Shown: positions 47,939-57,990 of the stretch, one piece after another
Numbering within the stretch: position 1 is the stretch's first letter
Layout: each line of letters opens with the position of its first letter
DNA from: Sneathiella sp.
GTDB taxonomy: Bacteria > Pseudomonadota > Alphaproteobacteria > Sneathiellales > Sneathiellaceae
Assembly: GCA_002706985.1 (NCBI GenBank)
Contig: PAKP01000037.1
Location: 31,989-95,988 of the forward strand
Length of the DNA: 64,000 nucleotides
Direction of reading: 5' to 3'
Program-made: the position numbers and the translations under genes
The notes under the pieces: model-generated
The model's input: the letters and a program-made list of their open reading frames with translations, nothing else
Databases searched by the model: none
What the model was told of the DNA's origin: nothing

Positions 47939-48652
47939 ATGAATGTTCCTGTTATCGGCATAACCCTCGATTCGGAGGATCCTGGCGGCTATTCCAACAT
48001 GCCTTGGTACGCGCTTCGGCAGAACTATGCCGATGTCGTGGTCGAAAGCGGTGGTCTACCACTTGCACTTCCCCATGAACCCGACCAGGTTGCGGCCTAT
48101 GTCGAAAAGCTTGATGGCCTGGTGGTTACAGGCGGGGCGTTCGATGTCGACCCTGCCATGTTCGGTGCCACAACTCGCCATGATACGGTTGTGACGAAAG
48201 ACAGGCGCACCCTGTTCGAGAAAAATGTTACGGAAGCCATGCTCGCCGCAGACAAGCCGGTTCTCGGCATTTGCGGCGGACAGCAACTTCTGCATGTCAT
48301 CCTGGGCGGCACCCTTATCCAGCATATTCCGGACGAAGTAGAAAATGCCCTCGCGCATGAACAACCCAATCCCCGAACGGAAGCCGGGCACAGCGTCAAG
48401 GTCGTAGCGGGCACTCTCCTGCACCGTATTGTCGGAACCGAAACCCTCGCCGTCAACAGCGCCCATCATCAGGCGGCGAAAGAAGTCAGTTCGAATATTA
48501 CGGTCAACGCGGTCGCCGAGGATGGAGTCATTGAAGGAATTGAGGATAACCGCTATCGTTTCTGCTTGGGCGTCCAATGGCATCCTGAATATCTCATTTC
48601 TGAGGGAGACCGGCGGATAATTGATGCGTTCATCAAAGCTTCTGCCCGATAA
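47939..48652 (+). CDS. Gamma-glutamyl-gamma-aminobutyrate hydrolase family (class C26 amidotransferase-like)
   Basis: A 237-residue glutamine-amidotransferase-fold hydrolase, as in PuuD of putrescine breakdown. The catalytic cysteine C112 lies in LGICGGQQLLHV, with H215 and E217 in VQWHPEY and the oxyanion-region VTGGAFDVDP near 63-72. I chose ATG 47939; a GTG at 47912 would add nine residues. It is three bases from the RluB-like gene, so it shares an operon with it, but no putrescine genes accompany it, so the substrate is uncertain. Confidence 0.87.
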   Translation: MNVPVIGITLDSEDPGGYSNMPWYALRQNYADVVVESGGLPLALPHEPDQVAAYVEKLDGLVVTGGAFDVDPAMFGATTRHDTVVTKDRRTLFEKNVTEAMLAADKPVLGICGGQQLLHVILGGTLIQHIPDEVENALAHEQPNPRTEAGHSVKVVAGTLLHRIVGTETLAVNSAHHQAAKEVSSNITVNAVAEDGVIEGIEDNRYRFCLGVQWHPEYLISEGDRRIIDAFIKASAR

Positions 48653-48654
48653 AA

Positions 48655-49548
48655 ATGACGACAGACAATATACAGAAAGAACGGATTGCCAAACGCATGG
48701 CCCGCGCCGGATTATGTTCACGGCGGGAAGCTGAACGCTGGATCGAGGCTGGCCGCGTCTCCATCAACGGCCGAAAGCTCGAAGCGGCTGCTTTTACCGT
48801 TGATCAGAATGATAAAATCACTGTCGATGGAAACGATATTCCCGCGCTTGAACGGCCGCGTCTTTGGCGCTATCACAAACCTCCGGGACTGGTTACCAGC
48901 CACAAGGATGAAAAAGGACGCGATACCGTTTTTGATAAACTGCCGGAAGAATTGCCGCGCGTCATCTCGGTCGGCCGGCTCGACCTAAATTCAGAAGGGT
49001 TGTTGTTACTGACCAATGATGGTGAACTTGCCCGCAGACTGGAACTGCCCGCAACGGGCTGGAAACGGAAATACCGTGTTAGGGTTCATGGTCATCCGAA
49101 AGAGGCAGACCTGCAACAGCTGGCCAAAGGCCTTACCATTGACGGTGTACGTTATGGGTCGATTGAAGGCACGATCGACAGCAGTAAGGGCGCGAACAGC
49201 TGGCTAACCATTTCACTACGTGAGGGAAAAAATCGCGAAATCCGCAAAGTGATGGAACATCTTGGCTACACGGTCTCCCGCTTAATCCGTATATCTTACG
49301 GCCCCATGTCCCTCGGCGATTTACGCCCCGGTGCCGTCGAGGAGGTCAAATCGAAAATCCTGCGTGACCAGATGGGCGTCGAAAAGTTCGAGGATGACAA
49401 GGAAGCCCCCAAAAAGGGACAGCGCCCGCCTCGTGGGAAACGCACTATGGTGAATTTTAAAAAGCAGAATTCCTCCCCAAAACCCGCATCGAATGGCTGG
49501 AAACGGCCGACTTTAAAGGCCCGGTCCGCGGCCAAACGCACTGACTGA
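48655..49548 (+). CDS. rluB: 23S rRNA pseudouridine synthase, RluB/RsuA family
   Basis: Pseudouridine synthase of 297 residues. An N-terminal S4 RNA-binding domain (about 8-60, RMARAGLCSRREAERWIEAG) precedes the catalytic domain with nucleophile D110 in SVGRLDLNSEGLLLLTNDG. The C-terminal 50 residues are a basic tail rich in lysine, proline and arginine, as in RluB. It overlaps rsmD by one base. Confidence 0.92.
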   Translation: MTTDNIQKERIAKRMARAGLCSRREAERWIEAGRVSINGRKLEAAAFTVDQNDKITVDGNDIPALERPRLWRYHKPPGLVTSHKDEKGRDTVFDKLPEELPRVISVGRLDLNSEGLLLLTNDGELARRLELPATGWKRKYRVRVHGHPKEADLQQLAKGLTIDGVRYGSIEGTIDSSKGANSWLTISLREGKNREIRKVMEHLGYTVSRLIRISYGPMSLGDLRPGAVEEVKSKILRDQMGVEKFEDDKEAPKKGQRPPRGKRTMVNFKKQNSSPKPASNGWKRPTLKARSAAKRTD

Positions 49549-50138
49549 TGCGCATTGTGGGCGGCAATCTCCGGGGAAAGAAACTGCTCCTCCCAGAAGA
49601 TAAACGTATCCGTCCAACATCTGACCGCACAAGAGAAGCCCTTTTCAACATACTCGGCCATGACCGGGATATGCGAGGCGAGAGCGGTCCCCTTCCCGGA
49701 GGGGCTCGCACTCTCGATCTATTTGCAGGAACAGGCGCGCTTGGCCTGGAAGCGCTCTCCCGCGGCGCGGCGCATGTCACCTTTATGGATAATCATCCGG
49801 ACAGTCTGAAACTCATCGGCGCGAATATCTGGCACATGAGCCTCTCCCGCCAGGCGGATATATTAAGGCGGGATGCGGCGTCACCCGGAATTGCCGGTGA
49901 GCCGTATGACCTCGTATTGATGGACCCGCCTTACGGAGCTGACCTCATATTGCCGTCCATTCGGGCACTTATAATGGGAGGCTGGCTCAAGCCCGGCACT
50001 ATCATCGTCATCGAGCTTGGTGCGAAAGATGAATTTTTGCTTCCGAATGGCTTTGATTTACTTAAAGACCGTAGCTATGGGGCCGCGCGGCTTATTTTCC
50101 TTCGGACAACTGCGGATCAATATGTCGGTACTTCCTGA
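49548..50138 (+). CDS. rsmD: 16S rRNA (guanine966-N2)-methyltransferase
   Basis: SAM-dependent methyltransferase of 196 residues: MRIVGGNLRGKKL start, RPTSDRTREALFNIL at 22-36, the SAM site LDLFAGTGALG at 56-66 and the catalytic DPPYG at 126-130. The 3' end overlaps the convergent dioxygenase gene by 47 bp, so the two ends read opposite strands of the same DNA. It is coupled to rluB by a one-base overlap. Confidence 0.95.
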   Translation: MRIVGGNLRGKKLLLPEDKRIRPTSDRTREALFNILGHDRDMRGESGPLPGGARTLDLFAGTGALGLEALSRGAAHVTFMDNHPDSLKLIGANIWHMSLSRQADILRRDAASPGIAGEPYDLVLMDPPYGADLILPSIRALIMGGWLKPGTIIVIELGAKDEFLLPNGFDLLKDRSYGAARLIFLRTTADQYVGTS

Positions 50139-50910
50139 ACTGTGATCCGATAAGCGCAAGTCGATCTTCGAAGGGAGGCAGTTTTGCTGCATCGATCAAC
50201 GGTTCTGCCAACGGGTCGAAACTGCAATTCTGAAATTCAAGGGACAGGCTCAGGCGCGGCTTTCGCGCTGCCGCTGAATAGCAACCACCCCAATGATACA
50301 AGTCCTGCGGCCAGCCAAGCACGGATCCAGCCTGGGCAGACAGAGCCCGCGCCGAGAGAAGATCAAGCTTATCCGGCGATGAAGATTGCACCCCTTTTCT
50401 ATTGCCAGATCGCGGCAAGACATACATGCAGCCATTTGCCTCGTCCGCATCTGTGAGGGGCAACCAAAGAGACATGCTCATTAATACTGCATCGGTGCCC
50501 ATGCCGAAAATTGTATCTGCATCACAATCCCGATGTGGCGGCCAGCCGCGCGCACCCTCTGCCTTCAGATGCCAGGCCCACAGGTTTGGCAGAACGGCAA
50601 ATTTCTCTCCCAGAAAATGACGTATCAGCCGGTTCAAGCGCACAAACAACCACCATGGCTGATCATAGAGGAAGATATAAACCGGCGGGATACGCTCCGA
50701 ATCCAGAGCATACATGGCATCTCGAACAGGGGCTATTTCTGCTTCATCTAACGCCGCCGGAATATTGAAATACCCCTCTTTCCAAAAATGATCTGAGATT
50801 TCACTCAGCCTCTCATCGGAAAAAGACAGCTCGGCTATCTCACATACCGCCCCGATCGTCAGGTCCGGAGCAAGGGCCCGCCATCCCTCCCGATCCATTC
50901 GTTCACGCAT
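50092..50910 (-). CDS. Phytanoyl-CoA dioxygenase (PhyH)-like Fe(II)/2-oxoglutarate oxygenase
   Basis: A 272-residue double-stranded beta-helix oxygenase. The iron ligands appear as H126-x-D128 in WPPHRDCDAD and H206 in DLYHWGG, with the probable 2-oxoglutarate arginine R219 in KPRLSLSLEF. The substrate is unknown. I chose ATG 50910, which overlaps the flavoprotein stop by eight bases; the frame continues 23 codons further. Its 3' end runs 47 bp into rsmD on the other strand. Confidence 0.78.
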   Translation of the reverse strand: MRERMDREGWRALAPDLTIGAVCEIAELSFSDERLSEISDHFWKEGYFNIPAALDEAEIAPVRDAMYALDSERIPPVYIFLYDQPWWLFVRLNRLIRHFLGEKFAVLPNLWAWHLKAEGARGWPPHRDCDADTIFGMGTDAVLMSMSLWLPLTDADEANGCMYVLPRSGNRKGVQSSSPDKLDLLSARALSAQAGSVLGWPQDLYHWGGCYSAAARKPRLSLSLEFQNCSFDPLAEPLIDAAKLPPFEDRLALIGSQFRKYRHIDPQLSEGK

Positions 50911-52096
50911 ATTGACCCGCCACATAACCGGAGGACCAAGCCCACTGGAAATTATACCCGCCGAGGAAGCCCGTAACATCGACTGCCTCCCCGATAAAGA
51001 ACAATCCCGCCACCTCCTTCGCTTCCATGGTTTTGGAATTAAGGGCCGCCGTACTCACACCGCCGACCGTTACCTCTGCCTTGGCATAGCCTTCTGTTCC
51101 AATTGGAACAATATTAACCAGTTTAAATATTTTTACTAATTCATCGATTTGCTTATCCGAACAATTACCGATCTCTGGCAATTCACTGACTTCGTTCATT
51201 AATTTTGAAGCCAGCCGCGCCGGAAGAAACTCCTTCATTAAGCTGCTCACCTGAATTTTCGGCTGCGACCGACGCTTTTCTTTCAGCAGTCTCTCCAGAT
51301 CGACATCCGGTAAAAAGTCAATCATCACAGAATCACCGGGTTGCCAGAATGAAGAAATCTGCAATATGGCCGGACCACTTAGACCGCGATGTGTAAATAG
51401 CAGATTTTCCCGGAAACTGGTTTTGCGAAGGCGGATTTCCACGTCAGCCGACACGCCTGTGAGATCCGCAAAGCGCTTCTTGTCATCCGATGAAAAAGTA
51501 AAGGGCACTAGTCCCGCCCGTCGGTTCGTGAGCGGCGAGCCAAAGCCCTTGGCGATGCGGTAGGCAATGTCATTTGCCCCCAGCTTCGGAATAGAGAGCC
51601 CTCCCGTTGCAACAACAAGACTTTGTGCGCGGACGGTTTGAGGACCCACGGAGACAAGAAATCCATTTTCTTGCTTCTTTGCATTTTCTGCGCCGCATTC
51701 CCGCCAGATCGTCACGCCTGCCTGTTTGCATTCCGTCTCCAGCATATCCACGATCCGCGTGGAGCTGTCATCGCAGAAGAGCTGGCCCAGTTTTTTCTCA
51801 TGATATGCAATACCGTGCTTTTCGACGAGGGTGATAAAATCCGTTTGAGTATATTGACGCAACGCGGATTTGCAGAAATGCGGATTTTCCGAGATAAATT
51901 TTTCCGGTCCGGCAAACAGGTTGGTGAAATTACAGCGCCCGCCGCCGGAGATCAGGATTTTCTGGCCGCATTTTCGCGCCTTTTCAAGCAACAGAACCCG
52001 ACGTCCGCGTTTTCCGGCCTCGATGGCGCACATCATGCCCGCGGCGCCCGCACCAATGACCGCTACGTCAAAATCATGCGCATCCGCTTGCGTCAT
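50903..52096 (-). CDS. HI0933/YhiN family FAD-dependent oxidoreductase
   Basis: A 397-residue flavoprotein of unknown substrate. The FAD site is VIGAGAAGMMCAIEAGKRG near 13-31, followed by GQKILISGGGRCNFTN near 44-59, a family signature, and the C-terminal GEAVDVTGFLGGYNFQWAWSSG. The gene is 35 bp downstream of mutL and eight bases into the dioxygenase start. Confidence 0.92.
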   Translation of the reverse strand: MTQADAHDFDVAVIGAGAAGMMCAIEAGKRGRRVLLLEKARKCGQKILISGGGRCNFTNLFAGPEKFISENPHFCKSALRQYTQTDFITLVEKHGIAYHEKKLGQLFCDDSSTRIVDMLETECKQAGVTIWRECGAENAKKQENGFLVSVGPQTVRAQSLVVATGGLSIPKLGANDIAYRIAKGFGSPLTNRRAGLVPFTFSSDDKKRFADLTGVSADVEIRLRKTSFRENLLFTHRGLSGPAILQISSFWQPGDSVMIDFLPDVDLERLLKEKRRSQPKIQVSSLMKEFLPARLASKLMNEVSELPEIGNCSDKQIDELVKIFKLVNIVPIGTEGYAKAEVTVGGVSTAALNSKTMEAKEVAGLFFIGEAVDVTGFLGGYNFQWAWSSGYVAGQYA

Positions 52097-52131
52097 TCTA
52101 CTACCTTGTTGAAGGGTTACCGGGAACGGTT

Positions 52132-53967
52132 CTAGCGCCGTCCAAACAGTTTTTCAATATCGCCGAGCTTTAGCTCCACATAGGTGGGACGACCATGATT
52201 GCACTGGCCACTATGCGGGGTGACCTCCATTTCGCGCAACAGCGCATTCATCTCTTCAATGCTGAGCCGCCGACCCGCGCGTACAGACCCATGACAGGCC
52301 ATGGTCGCACAGACATCGTCCAGCCGATCCTTCAAGGAAAGGGCTGTATCCAGTTCACCCAGATCGTCCGCAAGGTCCTGAACCAGCCCCTTGATATTGC
52401 ACTCACCCAGCATCGCAGGAGTTTCCCGCACCACGATTGCCCCGACACCAAACGGTTCCAGCAGCAACCCCATTTCCGCAAGTTCCTCTGCACGTTCCGC
52501 CAGTCGATTGGCCGCGATTTCGTCAAGTTCCACCACTTCAGGGAGGAGGAGCATCTGCCGCGCAACCGCTTTTTGCGATAACTGCTTCTTCATACGCTCC
52601 ATGACCAGCCGTTCATGCGCGGCATGCTGATCCACCAGCACAAGGCCGTTAGCCGTCTGCGCCACGATATAGGTTTCATGCAACTGGCTTCGAGCGGCCC
52701 CGAGCGGATAATCTTCCAGGGCACGGGCTGTTTCCGCCTGCATTGGCGTTTCTTCAGTGCGCCGAGCCATTGGCGGGCTAGACGTGTCGAGCGGCGCCTG
52801 AAACTCAGCGCTGGTTTCCGCAAGACCTGATGAAGGATGTTGCTGCATAGCCTCATTCCAGCGGCCCCAATTACTGGCGGGCCGGCTTGGCGACTGAAGC
52901 GGTAAAGGAGTGCTCTGTTGACGAAAGGCCCCCAGCGCCTGTCCGGAAATCGTCGAAGAGGCGCGATGGCCATTCTCGGCAAGCGCATGCCGGAGCGCGC
53001 CGACGATCAAACCGCGCACACCACCGGAATCGCGAAACCGTACTTCCGCTTTCGCAGGGTGAACATTCACGTCTACCTGATCCGGCGGCAGCTCCAGAAA
53101 AAGAGCCAGAAGCGGATGACGGTTCCGGGCCAGCAAATCCATATAGGCCCCGCGTACGGCCCCGGTGAATAGCTTGTCCCGGACCGGGCGTCCATTCACG
53201 AACATGAACTGCATCATGGCATTTCCCCGGTTGAAGGTCGGCACCCCAGCATATCCCGCGAGCTTGATGCCATCCCGCTCCGCCTCGATCCGGATGGCAT
53301 TCTCGGCAAAATCCCGCCCCATGATCGAGCCCAACCGGCCGAGCCAGCCATCGAACAGGTCGCCTTCTGCACCGGTTACCCGAAGAGCCGTGCGATTCTC
53401 ATCAGCCAGGGTGAAGGAAATGGATGGAAAGGCCATGGCCAGCCGTCGCATTACATCCAACGCCGCGCCAAATTCGGCGCGTTCCGTTTTCAGAAACTTG
53501 AGCCGTGCAGGGGTCGCAAAGAATATATCGCGCACCTCAACCCGCGTTCCTTCCGGCCCTCCATCCGGCGCAATGGCCCCTTTACGCCCGCCTTCAACGC
53601 TCAGCTTCCAGGCATTCTCCGCCCCTTTCTGCCGAGATGTAATCGTCATACGGCTGACAGAAGCAATCGACGGCACCGCCTCCCCCCGAAATCCGAGATT
53701 CAGGATGAACACAAGATCATCGTCGGGCAGCTTGGAAGTGGCATGGCGCTCGAAGCACAGCTCCAGTTCTTCGGCGCTCATGCCGGAGCCGTTATCCGTT
53801 ACAGTAATTAAAGAGCGCCCGCCATCGCGCATCACGACGTCGATTTTTGTCGCACCGGCATCGATTGCATTTTCCACCAGTTCCTTGACAGCGGATGCAG
53901 GGCGTTCCACCACCTCGCCGGCGGCGATTTGATTGACGATATTTTCAGGAAGGCGTCTTAGGGGCAT
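52132..53967 (-). CDS. mutL: DNA mismatch repair protein MutL (endonuclease type)
   Basis: Mismatch-repair coordinator of 611 residues. The GHKL ATPase domain has [11 protein letters not shown] near 29-39, DNGSGM near 58-63 and GFRGEA near 92-97. The C-terminal part has the endonuclease motif [12 protein letters not shown] (446-457) and the CNHGRP motif near the end, so this MutL nicks DNA itself, consistent with bacteria lacking MutH. A proline- and serine-rich linker (about 350-410) joins the two. I chose ATG 53967 ([20 protein letters not shown]). Confidence 0.96.
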   Translation of the reverse strand: MPLRRLPENIVNQIAAGEVVERPASAVKELVENAIDAGATKIDVVMRDGGRSLITVTDNGSGMSAEELELCFERHATSKLPDDDLVFILNLGFRGEAVPSIASVSRMTITSRQKGAENAWKLSVEGGRKGAIAPDGGPEGTRVEVRDIFFATPARLKFLKTERAEFGAALDVMRRLAMAFPSISFTLADENRTALRVTGAEGDLFDGWLGRLGSIMGRDFAENAIRIEAERDGIKLAGYAGVPTFNRGNAMMQFMFVNGRPVRDKLFTGAVRGAYMDLLARNRHPLLALFLELPPDQVDVNVHPAKAEVRFRDSGGVRGLIVGALRHALAENGHRASSTISGQALGAFRQQSTPLPLQSPSRPASNWGRWNEAMQQHPSSGLAETSAEFQAPLDTSSPPMARRTEETPMQAETARALEDYPLGAARSQLHETYIVAQTANGLVLVDQHAAHERLVMERMKKQLSQKAVARQMLLLPEVVELDEIAANRLAERAEELAEMGLLLEPFGVGAIVVRETPAMLGECNIKGLVQDLADDLGELDTALSLKDRLDDVCATMACHGSVRAGRRLSIEEMNALLREMEVTPHSGQCNHGRPTYVELKLGDIEKLFGRR

Positions 53968-54037
53968 TTTGATCCAGCAGGCTAGTTCCAAGCAACGACT
54001 TTAACAAAATTGCTGTGCCGGGCCTAGGGCTCTCCAC

Positions 54038-55390
54038 CTAATTCTTTTGCGCTCCCGCCCCTGAGGCTTCGAGGTTTTCCGGCTTGCCCGCAACAACAAC
54101 AATCAGCTTGTCCGGGTCCAACAGTTTCTGTGCCACACGTTTGATATCTTCTTGCGTAACGGCATTAATCAGTTGGGGCCGGTCATTCAGATATTCTGCA
54201 GGCAGGTTGCTGAACTGCATCGCAACAAGTATGTCGGCAATGCGGTCGTTGGAGGAGAGACTCAACGGGAAGGAACCATTCAGATAGGTCTTTGCCGCAG
54301 CCAGTTCCTCTTCTGTTACCCCCTCTGCGCGAATGCGTTCCAGCTCCGTTTCCACAAGCTCAAGCGCGGTCTTGACCGTTGCATTGCTGGTGCCGAAACC
54401 GCCCATCTGCAGACCGGCTGATTTCATGGGGTAAAGATAGGTATAAACCGAATATACCAGTCCGCGTTTTTCCCTGATTTCTTCTGTCAGGCGTGACTGA
54501 AAGCTGCCCCCGCCAAGGATGTAGTTCAATACATAAGCGGCATAATAATCCGGGTCGTCCCGCTTCAGACCCTGTCCTCCAAAAACAACGACACTTTGCG
54601 GGATTTCCTGCGGAATAATCTTGATGGCGGCTTCCTGAAGCGGAACCGTCTGCGGAACAATAGAAACACCAGCTTTGTCAGGAAGTGCACCGAATGTCTT
54701 ATCCAGAAGCGGGCCCAGTTCCGTGGCGCTGATATCGCCGACGACTCCAATCACCATATTGTCTTTGCCAAGGCGTGTTTCCGCAAAAGTAACGAGATCT
54801 TCCCGCGTCACGGCGGCTATGCTCTCAAGTGTTCCCTCTGACGGAAGGCTATAGGGATGATCGCCAAATGCGAGCTCAAACCAGGCGCGGCCTGCAAGAC
54901 TGCCGGGGTCAGACAGTTTCCGGTTGAGGGAGGACATTATTTGGCCGCGAATACGCTCAACAGGCTCATTGTCAAACCTTGGGTCGGTAACAGCAAGCCC
55001 GAATAACCGGAATGCCTCCTCCGTATTTTCGCTCAGGGTTTTAAGGCTGCCGGAAAAGCTGTCCTTGCTGGCGTCAAAACCGAGCTGTATCGCAAGGTCC
55101 GATAAAGTCTCCTGAAACGCCTTGCTATCATAGTCACCGGACCCTTCATCCATTGTCGATGAGGCAAGATAAGCCAAGCCCGCCTTATCGACTGGATCAA
55201 GGCTTGCCCCACCCCGCCAGGCGACATTCATGCTCACGATGGGGATGGATGGCTCCTCAACCAGCCATGCCTTTATTCCGCCGGGGCTCTGGATTTTCTG
55301 GATCTCGACCGCTTTTGCCGGGAGGCTGACAAGAACCACCAGAGCAAAAATCAAGGGTGCAGCGAACGCGCGAAAAGCCTGTTGCATCAT
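54038..55390 (-). CDS. M16 peptidase-family protein without zinc motif (partner subunit)
   Basis: A 450-residue protein with a signal peptide (about 5-27, LPAKA). The M16 fold is clear from YILGGGSFQSRLTEEIREKRGLVYSV, but the position of HxxEH reads GLAYLASSTMD, so it cannot bind zinc. Such proteins pair with an active M16 subunit. It lies seven bases after the active M16 gene, and a periplasmic heterodimer is likely. Confidence 0.9.
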   Translation of the reverse strand: MMQQAFRAFAAPLIFALVVLVSLPAKAVEIQKIQSPGGIKAWLVEEPSIPIVSMNVAWRGGASLDPVDKAGLAYLASSTMDEGSGDYDSKAFQETLSDLAIQLGFDASKDSFSGSLKTLSENTEEAFRLFGLAVTDPRFDNEPVERIRGQIMSSLNRKLSDPGSLAGRAWFELAFGDHPYSLPSEGTLESIAAVTREDLVTFAETRLGKDNMVIGVVGDISATELGPLLDKTFGALPDKAGVSIVPQTVPLQEAAIKIIPQEIPQSVVVFGGQGLKRDDPDYYAAYVLNYILGGGSFQSRLTEEIREKRGLVYSVYTYLYPMKSAGLQMGGFGTSNATVKTALELVETELERIRAEGVTEEELAAAKTYLNGSFPLSLSSNDRIADILVAMQFSNLPAEYLNDRPQLINAVTQEDIKRVAQKLLDPDKLIVVVAGKPENLEASGAGAQKN

Positions 55391-55397
55391 GGGTCCT

Positions 55398-56765
55398 TTA
55401 ACTTTTTACATCTTCGGGTGTCAGACGGCCAACGACGGATTGCCGTTCGTCAAATACTTCGCGGGCCGCGTCCTGAACCTGTTCCGCCGTGACTTCGGAA
55501 ATATGCTGTGGCCAGTTGACGATACTCTCGATCGTCTCGCCGCTGGCGAGGGCACCTCCGAAAATGTTGGCAGCCCCACGGATACTGTCTCGGGCGTAAA
55601 TTGCATCGGCAAGAAGTTTTTGTTTGGCGCGGTTCAGTTCCTTCTCGGTCACCCCGTTTTCGATGACATCCTGAATGATTGCCTGAACGGCGGCCTCTAC
55701 GTCAGCAAGTGAGTGATCCGCTGTCGGGTTTCCGTACACAACGAAGGTCGAGTTATCGTAAGAACCGGAGTTGTAATAGGCGCCGGCATTTGTCGCAATT
55801 TTCTGATCCACGACCAAATTGCCGTATATGCGGCTTGTCACGCCACCACCCAGTATTTGGCTTAAGACTTCCAAAGCCCGGAGATTTGCCTGATCTTCAC
55901 TGCGGCCAGACGGGGCGAGATAACTCTGCCGCCAGGAAGGCTCCCGCACCCGTTTGTCACTCATCTCGATGGTACGCTTGGCGAGCTGCGGTGGTTCCTG
56001 CACCCGTTCACGTTCGGGAATGTCACGGGCGGGGATCGGACCATAGTATTTCTCAGCAAGCGCAAATACCTCTTCCGCCTTCACATCGCCTGCAACAATC
56101 AAGATGGCATTATTGGGGGTATAGTATGTGTTGTACCAGTCGAGCGCATCTTGCGTCGTCAGATTTTCGATTTCATGCCGCCAGCCAATCACTGGAGTAC
56201 CATATGGATGCGCGAGGAACTGCGTTGCAGCGAATTGCTCTCCGAACAGAGCTGCGGGGTTGTTGTCCGTCCGTTGGGACCGCTCCTCAAGCACCACTTT
56301 CAGTTCCGGTGCGACAATATCATCGGTCAGGACCAGATTATTCATGCGGTCCGCTTCCATCTCCATGAAGAGTGGTAGCTTGTCGACGCTTACATTCTGA
56401 TAATAAGCGGTATAGTCCTGCGAGGTGAATGCATTCTCCTGCCCGCCGTTTTCCGCCACGATAGCGGAAAACTCACCGGGTTCCAGGTTCTTGGTTCCCT
56501 TGAACATCAGATGTTCCAGAAAATGCGCGATCCCGGATTTCAGCGGTTGTTCATCCGCCGCACCAACGCGGTACCAGACCATATGCGTCACGACTGGCGC
56601 ACGGTGATCTTCCAGTACGACCACCTCCAACCCGTTCTCAAGGGTCGTTACCTTGGGGTCAAAAAGCTTGGGAATATCTTCTGCGTCTGAAGCCCTTAAC
56701 GGACCTCCAATTGAAACAGCGCAGAAAAGGACGGCAAAAACGAAAAGCGGTCGTAACGGGCGCAT
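55398..56765 (-). CDS. M16 zinc metallopeptidase, periplasmic (active subunit)
   Basis: A 455-residue secreted or membrane-facing peptidase with a signal peptide (about 6-25). The inverted zinc motif is H81-F-L-E84-H85 in HFLEHLMFKGT. The C-terminal half has LGGGVTSRIYGNLVVDQ. It forms an operon pair with the following zinc-free paralogue. The cytosolic MPP-like M16 peptidase elsewhere in the window is a different branch. Confidence 0.93.
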   Translation of the reverse strand: MRPLRPLFVFAVLFCAVSIGGPLRASDAEDIPKLFDPKVTTLENGLEVVVLEDHRAPVVTHMVWYRVGAADEQPLKSGIAHFLEHLMFKGTKNLEPGEFSAIVAENGGQENAFTSQDYTAYYQNVSVDKLPLFMEMEADRMNNLVLTDDIVAPELKVVLEERSQRTDNNPAALFGEQFAATQFLAHPYGTPVIGWRHEIENLTTQDALDWYNTYYTPNNAILIVAGDVKAEEVFALAEKYYGPIPARDIPERERVQEPPQLAKRTIEMSDKRVREPSWRQSYLAPSGRSEDQANLRALEVLSQILGGGVTSRIYGNLVVDQKIATNAGAYYNSGSYDNSTFVVYGNPTADHSLADVEAAVQAIIQDVIENGVTEKELNRAKQKLLADAIYARDSIRGAANIFGGALASGETIESIVNWPQHISEVTAEQVQDAAREVFDERQSVVGRLTPEDVKS

Positions 56766-56905
56766 CGGGCAGCCTCCGGTCGCAAAAAAACTGTTGTCCT
56801 TGAATAAAGGACTCTTGCATGAGATTTACAAGGCTATACAGCCATTTTTGTAATGAATTCTTCGCGAGCATCGCCGAAACCTGCACCAACCGGCACAGAT
56901 CTGCG

Positions 56906-57511
56906 TTAGTTAAACAAGCCCTCAAGCAATGCTCTTTTGCGCCGCTCGATAATCGGTGTCTCGGCTCCCGCAGAGGGATTTTCGCCAAGCGCGGCATTTT
57001 CCTGAAGACGTCTCTTCTCTTTTGCGGGATCGACAACGGTGCCAAAGGGCGGCTGTTCTTGCCAGAACATGATCTTTTCAAGGAAGGTTTCATCATTTTC
57101 CGCGAGAACAGCGGTTTCGGTATCGATAATCTGGCGGATATTCGGATCGACATTCTCTGCGCCGGCTTGCCGCAGGAGCGCAAGTTCGCCGGTTGAGATT
57201 CCCGCCGCAACAGCATCTGCATGCGTCACGGGAGCCGTATTTTGTGCGCCCCCCAGAAGCGCTGCTTTTGCACTATTCTCCGCGAGAATATCCTGAGGAC
57301 CCTTTTGTCCCGGCACAGGCGGCCGGAGCGAGAAATCAGGCGGGATGATCAACGGCGCCTTGGTGATAACCGTGAATTCATCGGGAGCATTCTTCCCCGA
57401 GAGACCAAGGGCCTGCTTGGTGCCTTCGCATCCTGTCAACGCAACAGCGGACAGCAATACCAGCCCGGCAACGAATTTCCCATGTTGCATTTTTCTAAAA
57501 CCTTCCCTCAT
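56906..57511 (-). CDS. DUF3035 domain lipoprotein
   Basis: The 201-residue product has a signal peptide with the lipobox LTGC (Cys28). The mature part carries the alphaproteobacterial DUF3035 pattern APDEFTVITKAPLIIPPDFSLRPP near 42-65, ending in the basic IIERRKRALLEGLFN. Function unknown. Its ATG overlaps the lspA stop by four bases, so a lipoprotein and the signal peptidase that processes lipoproteins are translationally coupled. Confidence 0.9.
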   Translation of the reverse strand: MREGFRKMQHGKFVAGLVLLSAVALTGCEGTKQALGLSGKNAPDEFTVITKAPLIIPPDFSLRPPVPGQKGPQDILAENSAKAALLGGAQNTAPVTHADAVAAGISTGELALLRQAGAENVDPNIRQIIDTETAVLAENDETFLEKIMFWQEQPPFGTVVDPAKEKRRLQENAALGENPSAGAETPIIERRKRALLEGLFN

Positions 57512-57990
57512 GACGGCATTTTATCGGATTTGCGCCCCTGAAACAAGTTCTCCAACAGAATCACAATGACCCCGCAGACAATTGCCATATCAGCAACATT
57601 AAAGGCCGGCCAGCGCATGAAGATCAGGTCGAAATCAAAAAAGTCGGCAACAGCACCCAATCGGACCCGATCAATGATATTCCCGATCGCTCCGCCCAGA
57701 ACGAGACCAAGACCAGCAGCTAACATCCGGTTTGTGGCTTTTCTAAGCCAAAGGAAGACAATCCCCGAAATAACCGCTGTAATCGCAACCAGTATCCAGC
57801 GCATGTCATCGCCGGCGAACATGCCGAAACTGACACCCCGGTTCCAGACCATGACCAGATTAAAGAATGAGGCCACCTCTATGCCGCCGGGATGCCGGGC
57901 CATCAGGTCAATCAGATACAGCTTGCTGACCTGATCGACCACAAGGATGACCGTCGCGATGATAAGCCCGAAACGGAACATATGACTCAC
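57508..57990 (-). CDS. lspA: Lipoprotein signal peptidase (signal peptidase II)
   Basis: Inner-membrane aspartyl protease that cleaves lipoprotein signal peptides. The 160-residue form has four helices and the catalytic pair D107 (GNIIDR) and D134 (FNVADM), with the conserved NRGVSFGMF at 50-58. I chose GTG 57990, which overlaps the ileS stop by four bases (GTGA) and has GAGG seven bases upstream; ATG 57981 is the alternative. Confidence 0.95.
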   Translation of the reverse strand: MSHMFRFGLIIATVILVVDQVSKLYLIDLMARHPGGIEVASFFNLVMVWNRGVSFGMFAGDDMRWILVAITAVISGIVFLWLRKATNRMLAAGLGLVLGGAIGNIIDRVRLGAVADFFDFDLIFMRWPAFNVADMAIVCGVIVILLENLFQGRKSDKMPS

